Positions 36,301 to 47,818 are shown, numbered from the stretch's first letter. The stretch: 64,000 nt of DNA from Heterotrichella gracilis (GCA_032358255.1 JAULBX010001669.1:62001-126000), one strand, 5' to 3'. The notes: generated by a model from the letters alone, not told the origin. Numbers and translations: made by a program.

Positions 36301-37177
36301 AGTTGCGCAAAGCAGGGTTTGAAAGTGGCACCGCCCACCACGCACAAACTCGGCATGGCCCATGCGGGCGGCAGTACATCGTGCCTCGCTTCGAAAACAC
36401 ACCGTCCCTGGCACTTCAGAAAAACGCTAGTGAAAACAGGGGGATGCACGGAAAGACTCAGAAGGAGCATTGCCCGACATAGTGCTTAAAAGGGCATGCT
36501 CTTTTGATGACTAAAGTTGTGGATCAAAACAGCAGTACGGGACGTGCGTGACCCACCACGCTCTATGCACGCCTTGCACTCCCTCGCGGCACGCTGTAAC
36601 ACGCGCTGAACGCATACTAGTGACGCTTATTCCCGCAACCTCCACGGCTGTAAATGCTCTTGGGCATGTGGAACTTTGGCACGGCACCACGGCTTTACCC
36701 TACTCATGGTCACCACGGAACCATGGTTCATCCCGCAATGGAGCGCTCTCCCGGCTAGCCCGCTCTCTCCACACGACCCCTGACCAGTGGGTAGCGAGGT
36801 GCAGTGTCCTACTTGGCCCCGTAACACTCAAGCTTACCACGACAGGGTGATATCTGCCAGGGAGCCAACGCAGACGTCATTGGGCAGTGGTTTGCACAAC
36901 GGCCTGACAGAGCCCCTACCTGGCACACAAGCTGAAGCCCGCCGTGCTGGAGGTTCCCGTCGTGCACCTGCCGCAGCAGCGCAGCGCACTCCTGCTTGGA
37001 GTAGACCGTGGGGTCCTCCACAACGTCCAGTTGGTGGGGTTCCGCTCGGCTGAACTTGAGCACCCTCCAGTTGTCGCCATGCTTGCTGTGCCCCACCAAG
37101 TAGTACCGAGTTTTCGTCTGGTACAGGAAGAACTTCTGCAGGATATCCCCCTCATCAGGTGGCTCGTGGGGCGCCAT
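30340..37177 (-). CDS. FIG4: SAC-domain polyphosphoinositide phosphatase, FIG4 type
   Basis: A phosphoinositide phosphatase of the FIG4 / plant SAC1-5 group, expected on endosomal or vacuolar membranes and acting on PI(3,5)P2. The ATG is at 37177. Exon 1 (37177-36920) has [17 protein letters not shown] and [11 protein letters not shown]; exon 2 (36242 to about 36149) has [17 protein letters not shown]. The SAC core follows through about 36066-33429, with [44 protein letters not shown] and [12 protein letters not shown]. The catalytic CX5R motif is intact: [15 protein letters not shown] in the 34142-33899 exon. The 33654-33429 exon encodes [20 protein letters not shown]. After that come about 600 residues of Pro/Ala/Ser-rich, very GC-rich sequence (32945-32202, about 31890-31463, about 31256-30880) before a short C-terminal block ending at 30340. 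Thirteen exons in all; two donor edges are duplicated. Confidence 0.88.
32104..32245 (-). repeat. Duplicated donor edge with CCCTAAA spacer (FIG4)
   Basis: The exon end coding [11 protein letters not shown] and its donor (about 32201-32245) recur about 97 bp downstream in the transcript at 32104-32147, with a few substitutions. Between the copies are several degenerate CCCTAAA/CCCAAAC units (32146-32193). Confidence 0.8.
33128..33455 (-). repeat. Fourfold tandem array of a donor edge (FIG4 intron)
   Basis: The real exon end codes DSDYYLHMG and its donor GTGAG (exon end 33429). Its last ~25 bases plus the donor recur at about 33335-33361, 33249-33277 and 33128-33155, spaced about 89, 86 and 121 bp. 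Two of the decoys keep a GT directly after CATGG. Intervening sequence also repeats (ACCACAACAG..., CTACATAAAC..., TAGGGTTCT). Confidence 0.85.
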
Positions 37178-37916
37178 CGTGCCAGTAAACTAGGTGTCAG
37201 AGGCAATTCGCGATGTAGCAGGGGATTGCAACCCCTGTTGAACAGGATACCGCGGTGGAGACACCTCCACCCAGGCCTGTGCCTTTATAGGCGGGCTGCA
37301 CAGCCGTATGACGTCCATGGCGCCAGTGTGACATAGAGGCAATTGCACAGGTACGAACGAAACTAGAACTTCCTCAGCTTGAACGGAACGAATATGGGTT
37401 CTGGAGAAATGACCGACTCAGTCGTACGTAAGACAGGTCATTTTTTGCAGCAGGCACTCGAGTGCGCAGGCGAAACCCTCTAGGGTAATACGCATACGAC
37501 CCTAACCCTCCACCCTACACAGTGGAGAGGGTTCAAATGTTCAAAACCTCGATTGGGCGCCTCAGGTCTGACTATTGCATGCCCACCAGCTTAAATAAGG
37601 CACTGGGAACATGTCACACCCATGTCCGGAAAGGTGGTGCTGTTTGTAAACCAAAACAGTTTGCACAATATTGCCACCACAACCACAAGGGCAGAGCCAC
37701 AACCAGCTGAGCCCAGAAGGCCTCATCCCGCTTTCTAACTTTTTGACAGACGCCAAGCTGCCTACCCACCACTACCAGTGGGAGGAGTGCAGTACAAAAT
37801 CACGGTGATGGTGACAGACCGAGCGCCAGTTTCAGATGCAGATGAGACCATGCGTGACGAGAGTTGTTGGAGCTTCATGCAAAGAACCTGATGTCTGGAC
37901 TAGTCCCACGACTGGG
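37178..37916. other. Spacer between FIG4 start and YchJ stop
   Basis: 739 bp that must hold the FIG4 promoter and the YchJ 3' flank. A few telomere-like pieces (TAACCCTCCACCCTA near 37502) are present. I see no gene. Confidence 0.5.
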
Positions 37917-38760
37917 CTATTGGTATGTGTGGTACTTCCAGTCGGTGTCGCCATCAATGTACAGCCACCTCCCGTCCTCCCCCCGAACAAAGCGGCTCTT
38001 CTCACTCATGCTCTCCAGCTTGGTGCCCTTCTGCCGCTGCCCATCCTGGTTGATGAACTTGAACTGCGCCTCAAAGCTGACAAAGGTCTCATCGGGATTG
38101 GAGCCCTCCTCGGCTGAATACACGGTCAGCTTCTCAAACCCACACTTGCTGCAGGTGGCCCGCACATCCTGCTCCAGGGTCGACGAGGGCCTGCCATCGG
38201 GCGCCTTGCTGCCGTGGAACGCGGGGTTGTCCGGGTGTGTTGTGGCCACCACGTAGGAGGGGATGTCCTTCACATAGGCACTGAAGCGTGAGCGCATCAC
38301 CGCCTCAGCTGTGGGGGCCAGCGCGCCGTCATGGTACAGCTCGCAGCAGTTCTGCAGCAGCAAGAAGCGGCATATTATTAATTAGCAATCATTGTATTAC
38401 ACTTATCCGCCCAGTTGTGCACAGTTGGGCGCTTGAACCAGAATAGGTGCTGTTCATCATGGGCCTTTATTGTGCAGTAATTGCTGGGCCCAACAGGCCA
38501 TAGTACAACAGAAAAACAGGGGGAGTGCTGTTACCCACAGGGCTGTCAGCCAATTGGTTAAAATAAATTAGAGCTGCACACATGCCGTCCATGTGTATAT
38601 TTGTCGTCCTCACCTCATAGTTCTTGCCTGACCCGCATGGGCACTTTTTCTTGTCCCGCACCCATAGAGGCAGCGCCTTGTCCGCGGCGCTCAGCTTGGG
38701 TTTGGTGACCTTGCCAAAGCCCTTGGCAGGCTTGGCAGCGCTCTTTGCTGCATGTTCCAT
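37917..38760 (-). CDS. YchJ-like SEC-C motif protein
   Basis: Two phase-checked exons (38760-38614, 38351-37917) give 193 residues. The zinc-binding SEC-C motif CPCGSGKNYENCC is complete only after splicing: the intron falls exactly between GKNYE and NCC. It is followed by YHDGALAPTAEAVMRSRFSAYV, the hallmark of the bacterial YchJ/UPF0225 family with an NTF2-like domain, and a C-terminal beta-rich part ending WLYIDGDTDWKYHTYQ. A short basic N-terminus (Lys/Ala-rich) precedes the motif; it might act as an organelle leader but is not a clear one. The function of YchJ is not established. I chose ATG 38760 because the longer frame starts with TTG. Confidence 0.85.
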
Positions 38761-39898
38761 GCCAGAAAATTGAGCAGCTGGGGCAACTTGGATCAGCTGA
38801 GGCAACTTGGATCAGCTAGAGCAGATAGGACATATAGGCAACCGGGAGCATAGCCATCCAAACTATGACTGATGTGTGCAACATGGCGCTAGCAACTTGG
38901 AAGGGAATTGCAGTTGATTTAAAGTGCAGGGCTATTTTTCAGGGCAACTTCGAATTCTTGCTCCATGGATGTGCTGCTCATGCTTCACTACGCGCCTGGC
39001 TAGTGGCCTCACCATGGCATGTTACCGCAAACCTCGTGATGGGCGGCCGTTGTGAAGCCTGGAAAGGTGTCGCGGCTGGCAAACCTACACAAAAAGATAT
39101 ATTAATGCACTCAGAGGCGACATGGGTGGTCAGTAGAGGAGCAAACACTGACAGTGTGGACAGGCAGGCTGGGCACAATGCATGCATATGGGCGTACATG
39201 TAAGCAAACGCCAGTCAATCTTACCTGTCAGTTTCACTATGCTGTTGCAACGAGTTTGTGTTATCGGTGGGCGTACGTGCGCCATCGCTGGTTGCTCCAA
39301 GCTCTCTGTTCAGGTTGAAACTCCCTGCTAGTACTAGCCAACGGGCAGGGCTAACCAGAAGCACGGTATTGACGGATAGTAAGCGACTGACTGTACGCTT
39401 GAAGACCAGGCTAGGTAGACACCGAAAACTTGCAGTACTGCGAAAGGTTTGCTCCGTAGGCACTCAAATGGATTGCCAAAAGTCCTACGGCATGCAGAAA
39501 TGCAAGTTTCAGCCGCCTCAGCAAACGTCAGTGAACAACCAAGAATCTGTCACGACTACAGGCGACCTTCCGTTTTTGGCAACCCGACGTGCTTATCGTT
39601 GCAAGGCGCAGAAGCCCAATTTTAACAAGTAGGCCGGGGCTGCTGTCAAGACCGAGGTCAGGGTGGCAATACGGGGGGTGCAGAGTCGTGCACGTCGCGC
39701 GACTGCTGAAACTAGAACGGCCTGCTTGAACTCTTCAACTTGGAGTTAAAGAGGGTTTCATGTAAACGCGTCCTACTATTCGTGGGCTGCTCTAAACTGC
39801 CTGTGCGTACTCTTTCAAAACGGTTTTAACCACATACATCTAACCGGTGAATGCCGGTGATTGATACATTCTCGTGGGGGTGAAGTTGGACGAATGAC
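38761..39898. promoter_or_regulatory. Divergent upstream region (YchJ / PET100)
   Basis: 1.1 kb between two divergent starts. An open frame at 39258-39632 is Arg/Ser-rich but has no coding bias and no ATG at its head, so I do not call it a gene. An upstream ATG at 39894 opens a 9-codon frame that overlaps the PET100 start and stops at 39918-39920. Confidence 0.45.
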
Positions 39899-40317
39899 AT
39901 GGCACGCTTCAAGAGCTTAGAGGTACTATTTCTACCTCAACTGCACAACGTCAAGTTACGGCGTTGTATAGACGTCATGTCTGAGCCATACGGGTGCTGC
40001 AGGTGTTCAAGTTTGGGTGCTATGTGTCCATACCCGTGGTGATGACCTACTTCGTCTCCGGGTCACCCGAAACTCTAGAAGCTATCATCAAGAGCGTAAG
40101 TGCTAACGTGCAGTCACGCATCTGGGTCATCTTTGCAAGCATTGCGGTGCATATGCATGCACTTGGCGTGCTCACATGCCACCCTCCTCCTCCATCGCCC
40201 ACCAGTCCCCTCGTTTTGCAGAGGTCGTACGTAGTCTACCCTCCAGAAGCCCCAAGACCTCCATCTGCAGAAGATCTTTACGAGTCTGTGAAGAAGAACA
40301 AGGCAAAATCACAGTAA
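39899..40317 (+). CDS. PET100: Cytochrome c oxidase assembly factor PET100
   Basis: Three exons (39899-39922, 40003-40095, 40222-40317) give a 70-residue protein beginning MARFKSLEVFKFGCYVSIPV. It has one short hydrophobic segment (CYVSIPVVMTYFV) and the PET100 signature RSYVVYPPEAPRPPS, with a charged Lys-rich end. PET100 is a small mitochondrial inner-membrane chaperone for complex IV assembly, and its length fits the family. Intron phases are all zero. Its stop is only 22 bp before the ATG of the next gene on the same strand, which suggests a shared transcript. Confidence 0.88.
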
Positions 40318-40339
40318 ACTGCTGCATTCTCCCATCGTC
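40318..40339 (+). other. 22 bp intercistronic spacer of a putative dicistronic transcript
   Basis: The PET100 stop (40315-40317) and the ATG of the sterol dehydrogenase (40340) are separated by 22 bases. This is too short for a 3' UTR, poly(A) signal, promoter and 5' UTR of two ordinary genes. The downstream ATG has G at -3 and +4, a favourable start context. Confidence 0.8.
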
Positions 40340-41692
40340 ATGGCAAGAGCCAAGTCAAAGCAGACAGGGCTGGTGACTGGTGGCTCGGGGTTCCTTGGCG
40401 GTCGCATTGTTGAGCAGCTGCTGGACAGCCAGAAGTATGATGTGGTGGTGTTTGACATCGCCCCCGTTGACAATCCCAAGATCAGATGTATAGTTGGTGA
40501 TCTGAGAGACCTCGGGCAGGTGTCAGCTGCTTTCAAAGGTAAATATGCACAAAGATGCATGTCCCCAGCTGCTGCTGCTTAACAAGCAGCATTAGCTAAC
40601 TCCAGGTGTCTGTGACAGGTGTGGATGTGGTTTTCCATGTGGCCACGGCTGCCCCCACTGGCACCAACACGCTCAACAAGCAGCTGATGTGGGATGTGAA
40701 CGTCAAGGGAGCCCAGAACGTCGTGGATGCGTGCATCGCGCAGAAGGTGCCCAGGCTGTTGTACACCAGCTCTTCATCTGTTGTGTTCCAGGGCAAGAGC
40801 CACTTCTACATCAACGAAGATGCGCCCTATGCGAAGCGCCCCATGGACTTCTACACAGAAACCAAGGCAGAGGCAAGTTGCGTCTTTTGCAGCAACCCCA
40901 GTACCCAGCTTGATGCAATGATTTGTTCTACCAGAGGAGGGCTTGTTTCCATACTGTTGCTGTGTGGTGGCAGGGGGAGAAGGTCATCCTTGCGGCCAAT
41001 GGCAAGGGAGGCGTGGCAACCATGGCTCTCAGACCCAGCGCCATCTTTGGTGAAGGGGACAAGCTCATTGTGCCCACCACGGTGGCCAAGTGCAAGGAGG
41101 GCAAGATGAAGTACATCATCGGCACCGGCAAGAACGAGATGGACTGGACGTATGTGGGCAACGTAGCCCTGGGACACATCATGGTGAGCTCACCCCTGCT
41201 GCCTGCTGCCTTACAAATCCAGGGTATCTCCTCTGGTTGTGCCTTGCTACCTCAAGAGGCTCATAAAATTTGTTGCGCCGGTTGCAGGCTGCCGAGCACC
41301 TGTCACTGGACTCCCCGCTGGCTGGCAAGCCCTACTTCCTGACCAACGACGACCCCATGCCCTCCTTCACCTTCCTGGGCAACGTGCTTGAGGGGCTGGG
41401 CTACCCACGGCCCCACAAGAAGCTGTCAGCCACACTGCTGTTTGTGCTGGCATTCATCTTTGTGTGGTTCATTGCACCAATCTTCAAGCTCGTGGGCAAG
41501 CAGGTGTCCACCGAGTTCACCCCCAACCGCATCAAGCTGGTGTCAGTGAACCGCACCTTCAGCATCGAGCGGGCAAAGAAGGACTTTGGTTACAAGCCAA
41601 CAGTGGGCATGCAGGAGGCAATACGGCGCACGATTGCTGCGTTCCCACACCTCCGTGCGGACGCGGGTCAGCCAGATAAGAAGGGAGATTAG
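40340..41692 (+). CDS. Sterol-4alpha-carboxylate 3-dehydrogenase (decarboxylating)
   Basis: An extended SDR enzyme (NSDHL/ERG26 and plant 3-beta-HSD/D type) that oxidises the 3-hydroxyl and decarboxylates C4 in sterol synthesis, probably at the ER. Four exons (40340-40538, 40619-40872, 40974-41183, 41288-41692) encode 355 residues. The NAD-binding TGGSGFLG is at residues 13-20. VFDIAP, the catalytic-type YTETK and the Ser-rich strand LLYTSSSSVVF are in place, and RPSAIFGEGD is typical of the family. A hydrophobic segment (LLFVLAFIFVWFIAPIF) near residue 270 may anchor it. The second intron has a GC donor (GAG/GCAAGT). See the spacer entry for its link to PET100. Confidence 0.9.
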
Positions 41693-41902
41693 TTCTGCAG
41701 TTCCACATTGTCGTGGCTGGCAAAATAGCTGACCAGCATACTTTGTGACTTTTTAATCTGTCAATGCCCCCCAAAGTGGCTGCTAGCCTTGTAACAAATA
41801 CGTACTGGTGTTGAGCACGCGCAGCCAAAGGTGTGCAAATTAACAAGAAAGACAGGGCTGCAGTTATATTGGCGCCCAGGAGATCACCGCCACTGCAATG
41901 CA

Positions 41903-43407
41903 TCATGCTGCAATCGCAAACTCTGTTGCCGCCACATCAAACTCCGACTCCAATCGCTCTGTGGTCTTGAGGAAGGCATGTGTGGGAGCAACCACCTTCA
42001 ATTGACTGCAGCCAACCAATGCCAGGGTCAATGCCTCAGTGACACCACGGTGAAGTTGCAGACTGACACGCCAGGGCAATGCTGTACTCACCTTTGGTAC
42101 CTGGCCACTGCTTTCCCCAAGTGTGTGCCGACCACCACCAAGTTGGCAAGGGTGTCAGGGTCCTTGGGGTTCTTCTCAAACGCCTCCAGCAGCTCCTTCT
42201 CTGCATCCTCCACCTTCCCCATCTTCAGGTTGCACACCGCGCTGTCGTTGAACAGCCTCACCTGGTCACAAAACAATGCGAAGTGGTCAATACCCCACAC
42301 ACGCCGCAAGCAAAGCAATGCACGTGTTGGGCACCCGTGGGCCCTACCGTCCAGCTGTACTTCTCGCCCAGCTCTTGGAAGATGTAGAAAGCCTCCTGTA
42401 CCTTCTCACCGCCCTGCAAGGACAGGCGCACTCTCAAATCACTGCGCACAGGGTTCCTGCTGAAGCCTGCTTTGGCAGAGAGATTATCAGCACTCACCAA
42501 TGCCATGCCTGTCCATGCTTGGCTCAGCTGCGTGAGAGTGGCATCATCGTCCACCGCGGACATTGCCTGCAAAAACCAACGGGTTTGAGACATGCCAGCC
42601 ACAGTGTTGTGCATCAGCTGCCTTGCAACAGAGCAGTTGCTTGCAGAGGCTTGCCCTGCACTGCATACCTTGACCTGCTTGTCTGCTTGGTCAGGCCGGT
42701 TCATCTTCAGGTATATTTGTACGCACAAGGCCATCCTGTTCCACACACAAGGGTTTCAGCTCTAAGCGACATGCCTTCCAGACGTGGACAGTGACCAAAC
42801 AAAAAGGACACGTACATTTCAAGGTTGAGGCCCCTGTAACAGCACTTGAGTGCCTCCACATGGTTCTCCTCGTGCGCATAGATGGTGCCACCCACAATAA
42901 GCACAGTGGGGTTGTTTGAGCAAGCAGGGTCCGCCAGCCAGTCTGCCAAGGTGCTCAGAGCATCCTCCTGCCCAGGTTTGCAGCAGAGGTAAGTAGCGTC
43001 CCAACCTTAAACCAATTATATGACAACCCATCTGCAAAGAACGACCTGGCTACCCAACACCCACCTTTGGAAGTTTCCCTGATAGGTATTGAGCAAGGAG
43101 CTTTACAGCTTGGAGTGCCATAGGAGCAGAGTCTGGTATCTCGTTGATGACAATCTGCACAGGTTGTGATGGTGATGGTTAGTGGGGGGTGAGGTGGGAC
43201 AACCATGCCATTCAGAGCAAGCCACATGCCCTGCCAACTTACGTCATGGCTGCCAAGCTCTATGTACGACCTATACACGAAGCTGTCCCTCTCTACTTGC
43301 TCCAGTTCTGACAGCATCTCCAAATCAGAGGCCTCGTTGATAGCTGTCTGGAAGGCACCAAGGTAGAAGTTGTTCCGCACTGGGAACAGCATATCTGGTC
43401 CCGACAT
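41903..43407 (-). CDS. Coatomer subunit epsilon
   Basis: Epsilon subunit of the COPI coat in Golgi-to-ER and intra-Golgi vesicles. About eight exons from the ATG at 43407 to the stop at 41903. Order: LFPVRNNFYLGAFQTAI; the segment IVINEIPDSAPMALQAVKLL; LADWLADPACSNNPTVLIVG; EENHVEALKCCYRGLNLEM; CVQIYLKMNRPDQADKQVK; AVDDDATLTQLSQAWTG; EAFYIFQELGEKYSW; then RLFNDSAVCNLKMGKVEDAE and NPKDPDTLANLVVVG, the TPR-like repeats of this family. The last junction joins ARYQ to SQLKVVAPTH in frame. Ends 210 bp from the stop of the convergent sterol dehydrogenase gene. Confidence 0.9.
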
Positions 43408-44124
43408 GGTGTGGGACTATGTCAAAGCCTCCAGTTGTAGCAGAATATGGCCTAGACAGCAGCTTACACAACGTCACAGTACGGAGATCATAAGGGTGGT
43501 GTGGCCAACTCCTTGAACGAGATCAAACGGGAGCACCGGTTGTTTGCTGGCGAGGTAAGACTGCAAGTTGCTCTTTGATCCCAAATCCACAAGTTGGTCA
43601 CGCCTTTCGAGTAGCAGAGTTCGTACAACAGCAATCCAGTGCAAACAAAAGTAATGGGTTGAAACAATGAAAGCTGCATCTTTTCCTGTGTGCCGCATAT
43701 GGGGCTGCCGCCTTTCCAAGTGCCGCCGTTTTGCGGCGCAGTCGGGGTCTTGGACATATGCATGCATCGCCGTTGCTGTGTTGTTAACCCTGCTAATCAC
43801 GCACAAGCAGCGCGCTTACTACTTCAAAGTGCTGGACGAGTCAACACCACGCAATGACCCACCAATAGGCTGGCTCAAATTGTCCATGCAACTAATGCAT
43901 GCAAGATCCCAACTCAAACACAGCACCTCACCTTGCGTATAACACTGTACATCGTATTAACAGTTGCAGACTCAACTCCTGTTTTAAGCCTCGCTGCGCC
44001 CGCTAGTGTCTTTTGAGAGGAACACCCCACACAAGGGTCAACCCGACACTGTGTTTTGCACCTGAACTACAGGGGTACGGGCAGCACCAAACAGCCATTG
44101 CAGCCGGGCCCTTGTACCCTCACG
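43408..44124. promoter_or_regulatory. Divergent upstream region (epsilon-COP / homoserine kinase)
   Basis: 717 bp between divergent ATGs. It contains an open frame at 43667-43942 with one hydrophobic stretch (CIAVAVLLTLLITHK) but no family resemblance, and an ATATGCATGCAT palindrome near 43757. I treat it as non-coding. Confidence 0.45.
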
Positions 44125-46695
44125 ATGGCGCATTCACACCCAGTCTGCTTCCAATGCACGTCACACTCGCAATTCCGCCGCCCACTCGCACCACCCGGCC
44201 TCACGAGGTCCAGGCACGCCCAGCGCCATGCCACCCCCCGCCTGGTGTGCCAGCTAGCCACCAAGTCTCCCGAGGCCAGCATCGACCCAACGGAGACGGA
44301 GGTGGCCGCCTTTGCACCCGCCACGGTGGCTAATCTAGGGCCAGGGTTTGACTGGATGGGCTGTGCAGTTGAGGTAGGGTTTCCACCCAAACCCCAGTAG
44401 GGTGCGCCTGGACCACTGTTAGGGTGTATGCTACTGTCGCTCGCTTGCCCTCCATCCCAGCCAGTGCAGTACCTTTGAATGGGCTTACACAGAGGTACAT
44501 GCCAGACCCTGCAAAATTGTTCAAATATTGCACACAGGTGCCACACCCACACGAGTGCAGCCCGACTATCGCAGGCATTGCTGCAGGCCTATTATATGCA
44601 CACCATCCACTTACCCTGCAACACACACTGTACTCATCCAATCCACTTGCACAGGGGGATGGCGACACAGTCATCGCACGGGTACTGCCGGACCGACCAG
44701 GGGAGGTGGTTATCGCCAGCATAGAAGGGGATGGCGGGCGCCTGTCCCTCATCCCTGCTGAAAACTGTGTTGGCATCGCAGCCCTGGAAACCCTTAAGCT
44801 GCTGGGAACACCAACCTGTGGCATCGAGCTGTCACTGAAAAAGGTACACCCTGGCTAGGGTTTTCCTTAACTACCTAGGTAGCTAGGGTATGCACTGACA
44901 CTGACACTGACACTGACACCGCCACTACCACATATGCACTGCCACTGCCTGTGCCACACCCATGTGCACAGGGTGCTACCGTCTGCATTACGACTTCCCA
45001 TGCGTATCAGGTATGTCGCCATCCATTCGCAGTTGGCTGCCTATTGCCACCACCCCACCTCCACCCACCCCCTCCCCTCCTACCTCCCTTTCAGGGTCTC
45101 CCCCTGGGCAGTGGCCTGGGCAGCAGCGCGGCCAGCGCAGCCGCGGGCGCGTGGGCGGTGAACATGCTGTTTGGCTGCCCCCTGACCAAGCACCAGCTGG
45201 TGTACCCTGGGCTGCAGTCCGAGGCGGCGGTGAGCGGGTACCATGCAGACAACATCGCACCCGCGCTGCTGGGGGGCTTTGTGCTCATCAGGTGCGGCCA
45301 GCGACTAGGCAATGTTGGGCCTAGGGTGTATGATGGCGACTATTAGAAGGGGTCCATGTGGGTCCATGTGTCGATCGACCACCGTGAACACATGGTTATT
45401 CCCAACTCAGTGCATCCCGCCCTCGCACAGCACATGCTTGCTCACGCCACACGACATAGTCCTCACCACAGGGGACATGGGTCCGGCGTGCAAACACTCA
45501 AACACTGCTCAAGTACCCTTCCTCGCGGGGCACTGTGCCTCGTCCCCCTCCACTCACACATTCCCAGCAGCTGCCACCATCTCACCCTTCCTCCCCACCT
45601 CTTCCAGGAGCGCCGACCCCCTGGACATCCAGCAGCTGCCCTTCCTCGGCCAGGACCTGTGGTTTGTGCTTGTCAACCCGGTGTTTGAGGCACCCACTGC
45701 ACAGATGCGCGCGGTGCTGCCCAAGCAGGTGGACATGAGCCAGGCAATAGCAAACTGCGCGATGGGCGGGTCGCTGGTGAGAACCTAGCTAGGGTTGGAA
45801 GGGGGAGAGTGGTACTGAAGAGAACCTATTTAAGGGTATAGGTGTTAGCTGGAGCAGGGTCGCTGGTGGGAACCTGGCTAGGGTTTGGGGTGGGGGTGCC
45901 AGTCTGGACTTGCTCAGGGTATTGTCTCGTTATACATTTGGATTTGGATAAGAGTCCCTGAGTGCTATCAAAATCAATAAGGAACCTGTGCAACGGAATG
46001 TTTAAGGGAGAAATGCATTTGACCTATTTCAGCAATTATATTGGTTTTAAATTCCGAACTGATCCCTGCAGGTGGCTGGCATCCTCACCGGCAACGTGCC
46101 GCTCATTGGCCGGGCGCTGGACTCCGACGTCATCATCGAGCCCGTCAGGGGGCCACTCATCCCAGGGTTTGCGGCGGTCAAGGCGGCTGCGCGCGCGGCT
46201 GGCGCACACGGGTGCACCATCAGCGGGGCGGGGCCCACAGCGGTGGCCATTGTGGATGACCCAGTCGTGGCGCAAAAGGTGGGTACGGTGGGGTGTGGGG
46301 GGCCGGGGCAGGATGGATTTTTGGCAATTGGGAGCGCTTCCTTCCAGGCGGCAAATGCTCTAGCGGGGTGTAGGTGGAAGCAGGGGCGTGTGTGTTTGAT
46401 GGCAGGGCCTGGTGCATCACCATGGCAGATGACGCACAACGTTGGATCTGGCATAATGCACTGGATTATGCATGTCCATTCCGGGTAGTGTGAGCTGTCG
46501 CATGCTTTGCATACCATAAGGATAGAAAAGTACAATGACCGTGCATATCATTCCTTGGTCGCTATCGCCGAACAATGGTTCCCCACGGCGCAGGTGGCAG
46601 ACGCCATGTGCGCTGCATTCCGCACCCACGGCCCCCTGGAGGTGAACTCGTGCAAGATTGTGCGGCTGGACCCCGTGGGGGCAAAGGGACTATGA
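44125..46695 (+). CDS. Homoserine kinase, probably plastid-targeted
   Basis: A GHMP kinase (ThrB type) that phosphorylates homoserine for threonine and, in plants, methionine synthesis. Six phase-checked exons (44125-44373, 44655-44843, 45095-45291, 45608-45776, 46072-46278, 46594-46695) encode 370 residues. The first ~50 residues are rich in His, Arg, Ser and Thr and poor in acids, consistent with a plastid transit peptide. The enzyme then shows APATVANLGPGFDWMGCA, the ATP-binding GLPLGSGLGSSAAS at the start of exon 3, and the C-terminal GHMP motif GCTISGAGPTAVAI. A piece of the exon 4 donor edge (TCGCTG/GTGAGAACCTAGCTAGGG) recurs downstream at about 45859. A (CACTGA)n microsatellite sits at about 44893-44920. 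Confidence 0.9.
45767..45892 (+). repeat. Duplicated donor edge (homoserine kinase intron 4)
   Basis: GGGTCGCTG/GTGAGAACCTAGC around the exon end at 45776 is repeated with a few changes (GGGTCGCTGGTGGGAACCTGGC) near 45858-45880, each followed by TAGGGTT. The copy keeps a GT and could act as a second donor. Confidence 0.75.
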
Positions 46696-47818
46696 GAAAC
46701 AGGGAGGGATTGGGAGGGGCACGCGGCCAGGCGGTGTGGTGCAGATGCATGCGGTCATGCCCTGGACAGGGTGAGGGATGGGGACACTAGTGTTTGAATC
46801 ACTGCCAAGAGTTACTGCGGTCTGGCATGCTCTGCGTTAAAGCTGCCCACCAGGCCGGCCTAGGCATTTTGGGAACATCCGATGGCATCATGGCTGTGCC
46901 ACATGCGGCATGCTCACTGGTACGGCACTGGGATAGATATACCCTGTGGGACGCCCTGAACACGGTTACAGTCATTTGAGAACAAACTGCTATGCTTGAC
47001 AGTCAATTTAATTTAAGTGATGTTTATATGTCAAACAATGTTGACGAGGGACCCTGTTTGGTGGACCCAGGATGTGCGTGACGGATTGCTGGCTATCATA
47101 GCACACACCCAGTCAGTGCTGACAATGCCAAATGCCATGGCCCATATATGCATGATATATCCCAGGATTGATGATGCGTCTTGAGCCTCAAGTTGAGGCC
47201 TACTGTTTGTCAATGAGAATTCATTTGAAACACCAGCAATAGTCCTGCTAATACTGCATAGGCACTATAGAGATTGAGCAGACTTCAGCGCAACGCCAAC
47301 AAAAAGAATTCCATCGAAATGTGGTCTAGTCCTTGCCAACAAGGCTGCAGAGAATAATTTGGCATACCCGCGTACCGTTCACCCTCAGCAGCCTGTAACC
47401 ACGACGAGACCATATTTTGGCGAGCAGTTCTTGTTGACAGTCCCTTCCACTTCATCGCTTAACATTGTGACAGTCGTACAAGTAACCATTATGATACTAA
47501 TGCTCGGCAGGAACAGCACAGAAAAAAAACTGTCTGACTCAGTGACGCAGATATCTTCCTGAATTTTAGACAATCCTATGGAAACGTGGAACTCATGATT
47601 GTCATGTGATCAGCGGCTACAGTGCTGAACTTCAAGGTGCAACGTCAAATCCTGGCTTTTTCCAAGTTGGCTAAAACCTGGTGAGGTTTGGGGTAGCTGC
47701 AAGATAAGGCCATGTAAAGCGCTCCTTATCAACAAGCTCACGCAGATTGTTAGCCGATACCCTAGTGAGTAGTCACACCCACTGACTGCCCATATGGTAA
47801 GAAATGGGTAAGAATCAG
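46696..47818. other. Convergent 1.1 kb spacer
   Basis: This lies between the stops of homoserine kinase (+) and the zinc-finger protein (-). No coding signal, RNA gene or clear repeat was seen. Confidence 0.5.

Noticed and set aside
39258-39632. 124-residue Arg/Ser-rich frame that resembles a transit peptide
   Set aside because: No ATG at its start, no codon bias, no domain. Most likely chance in the YchJ/PET100 spacer.
43667-43942. Small ORF with one hydrophobic helix
   Set aside because: It lies in a divergent promoter region without coding bias or family resemblance.
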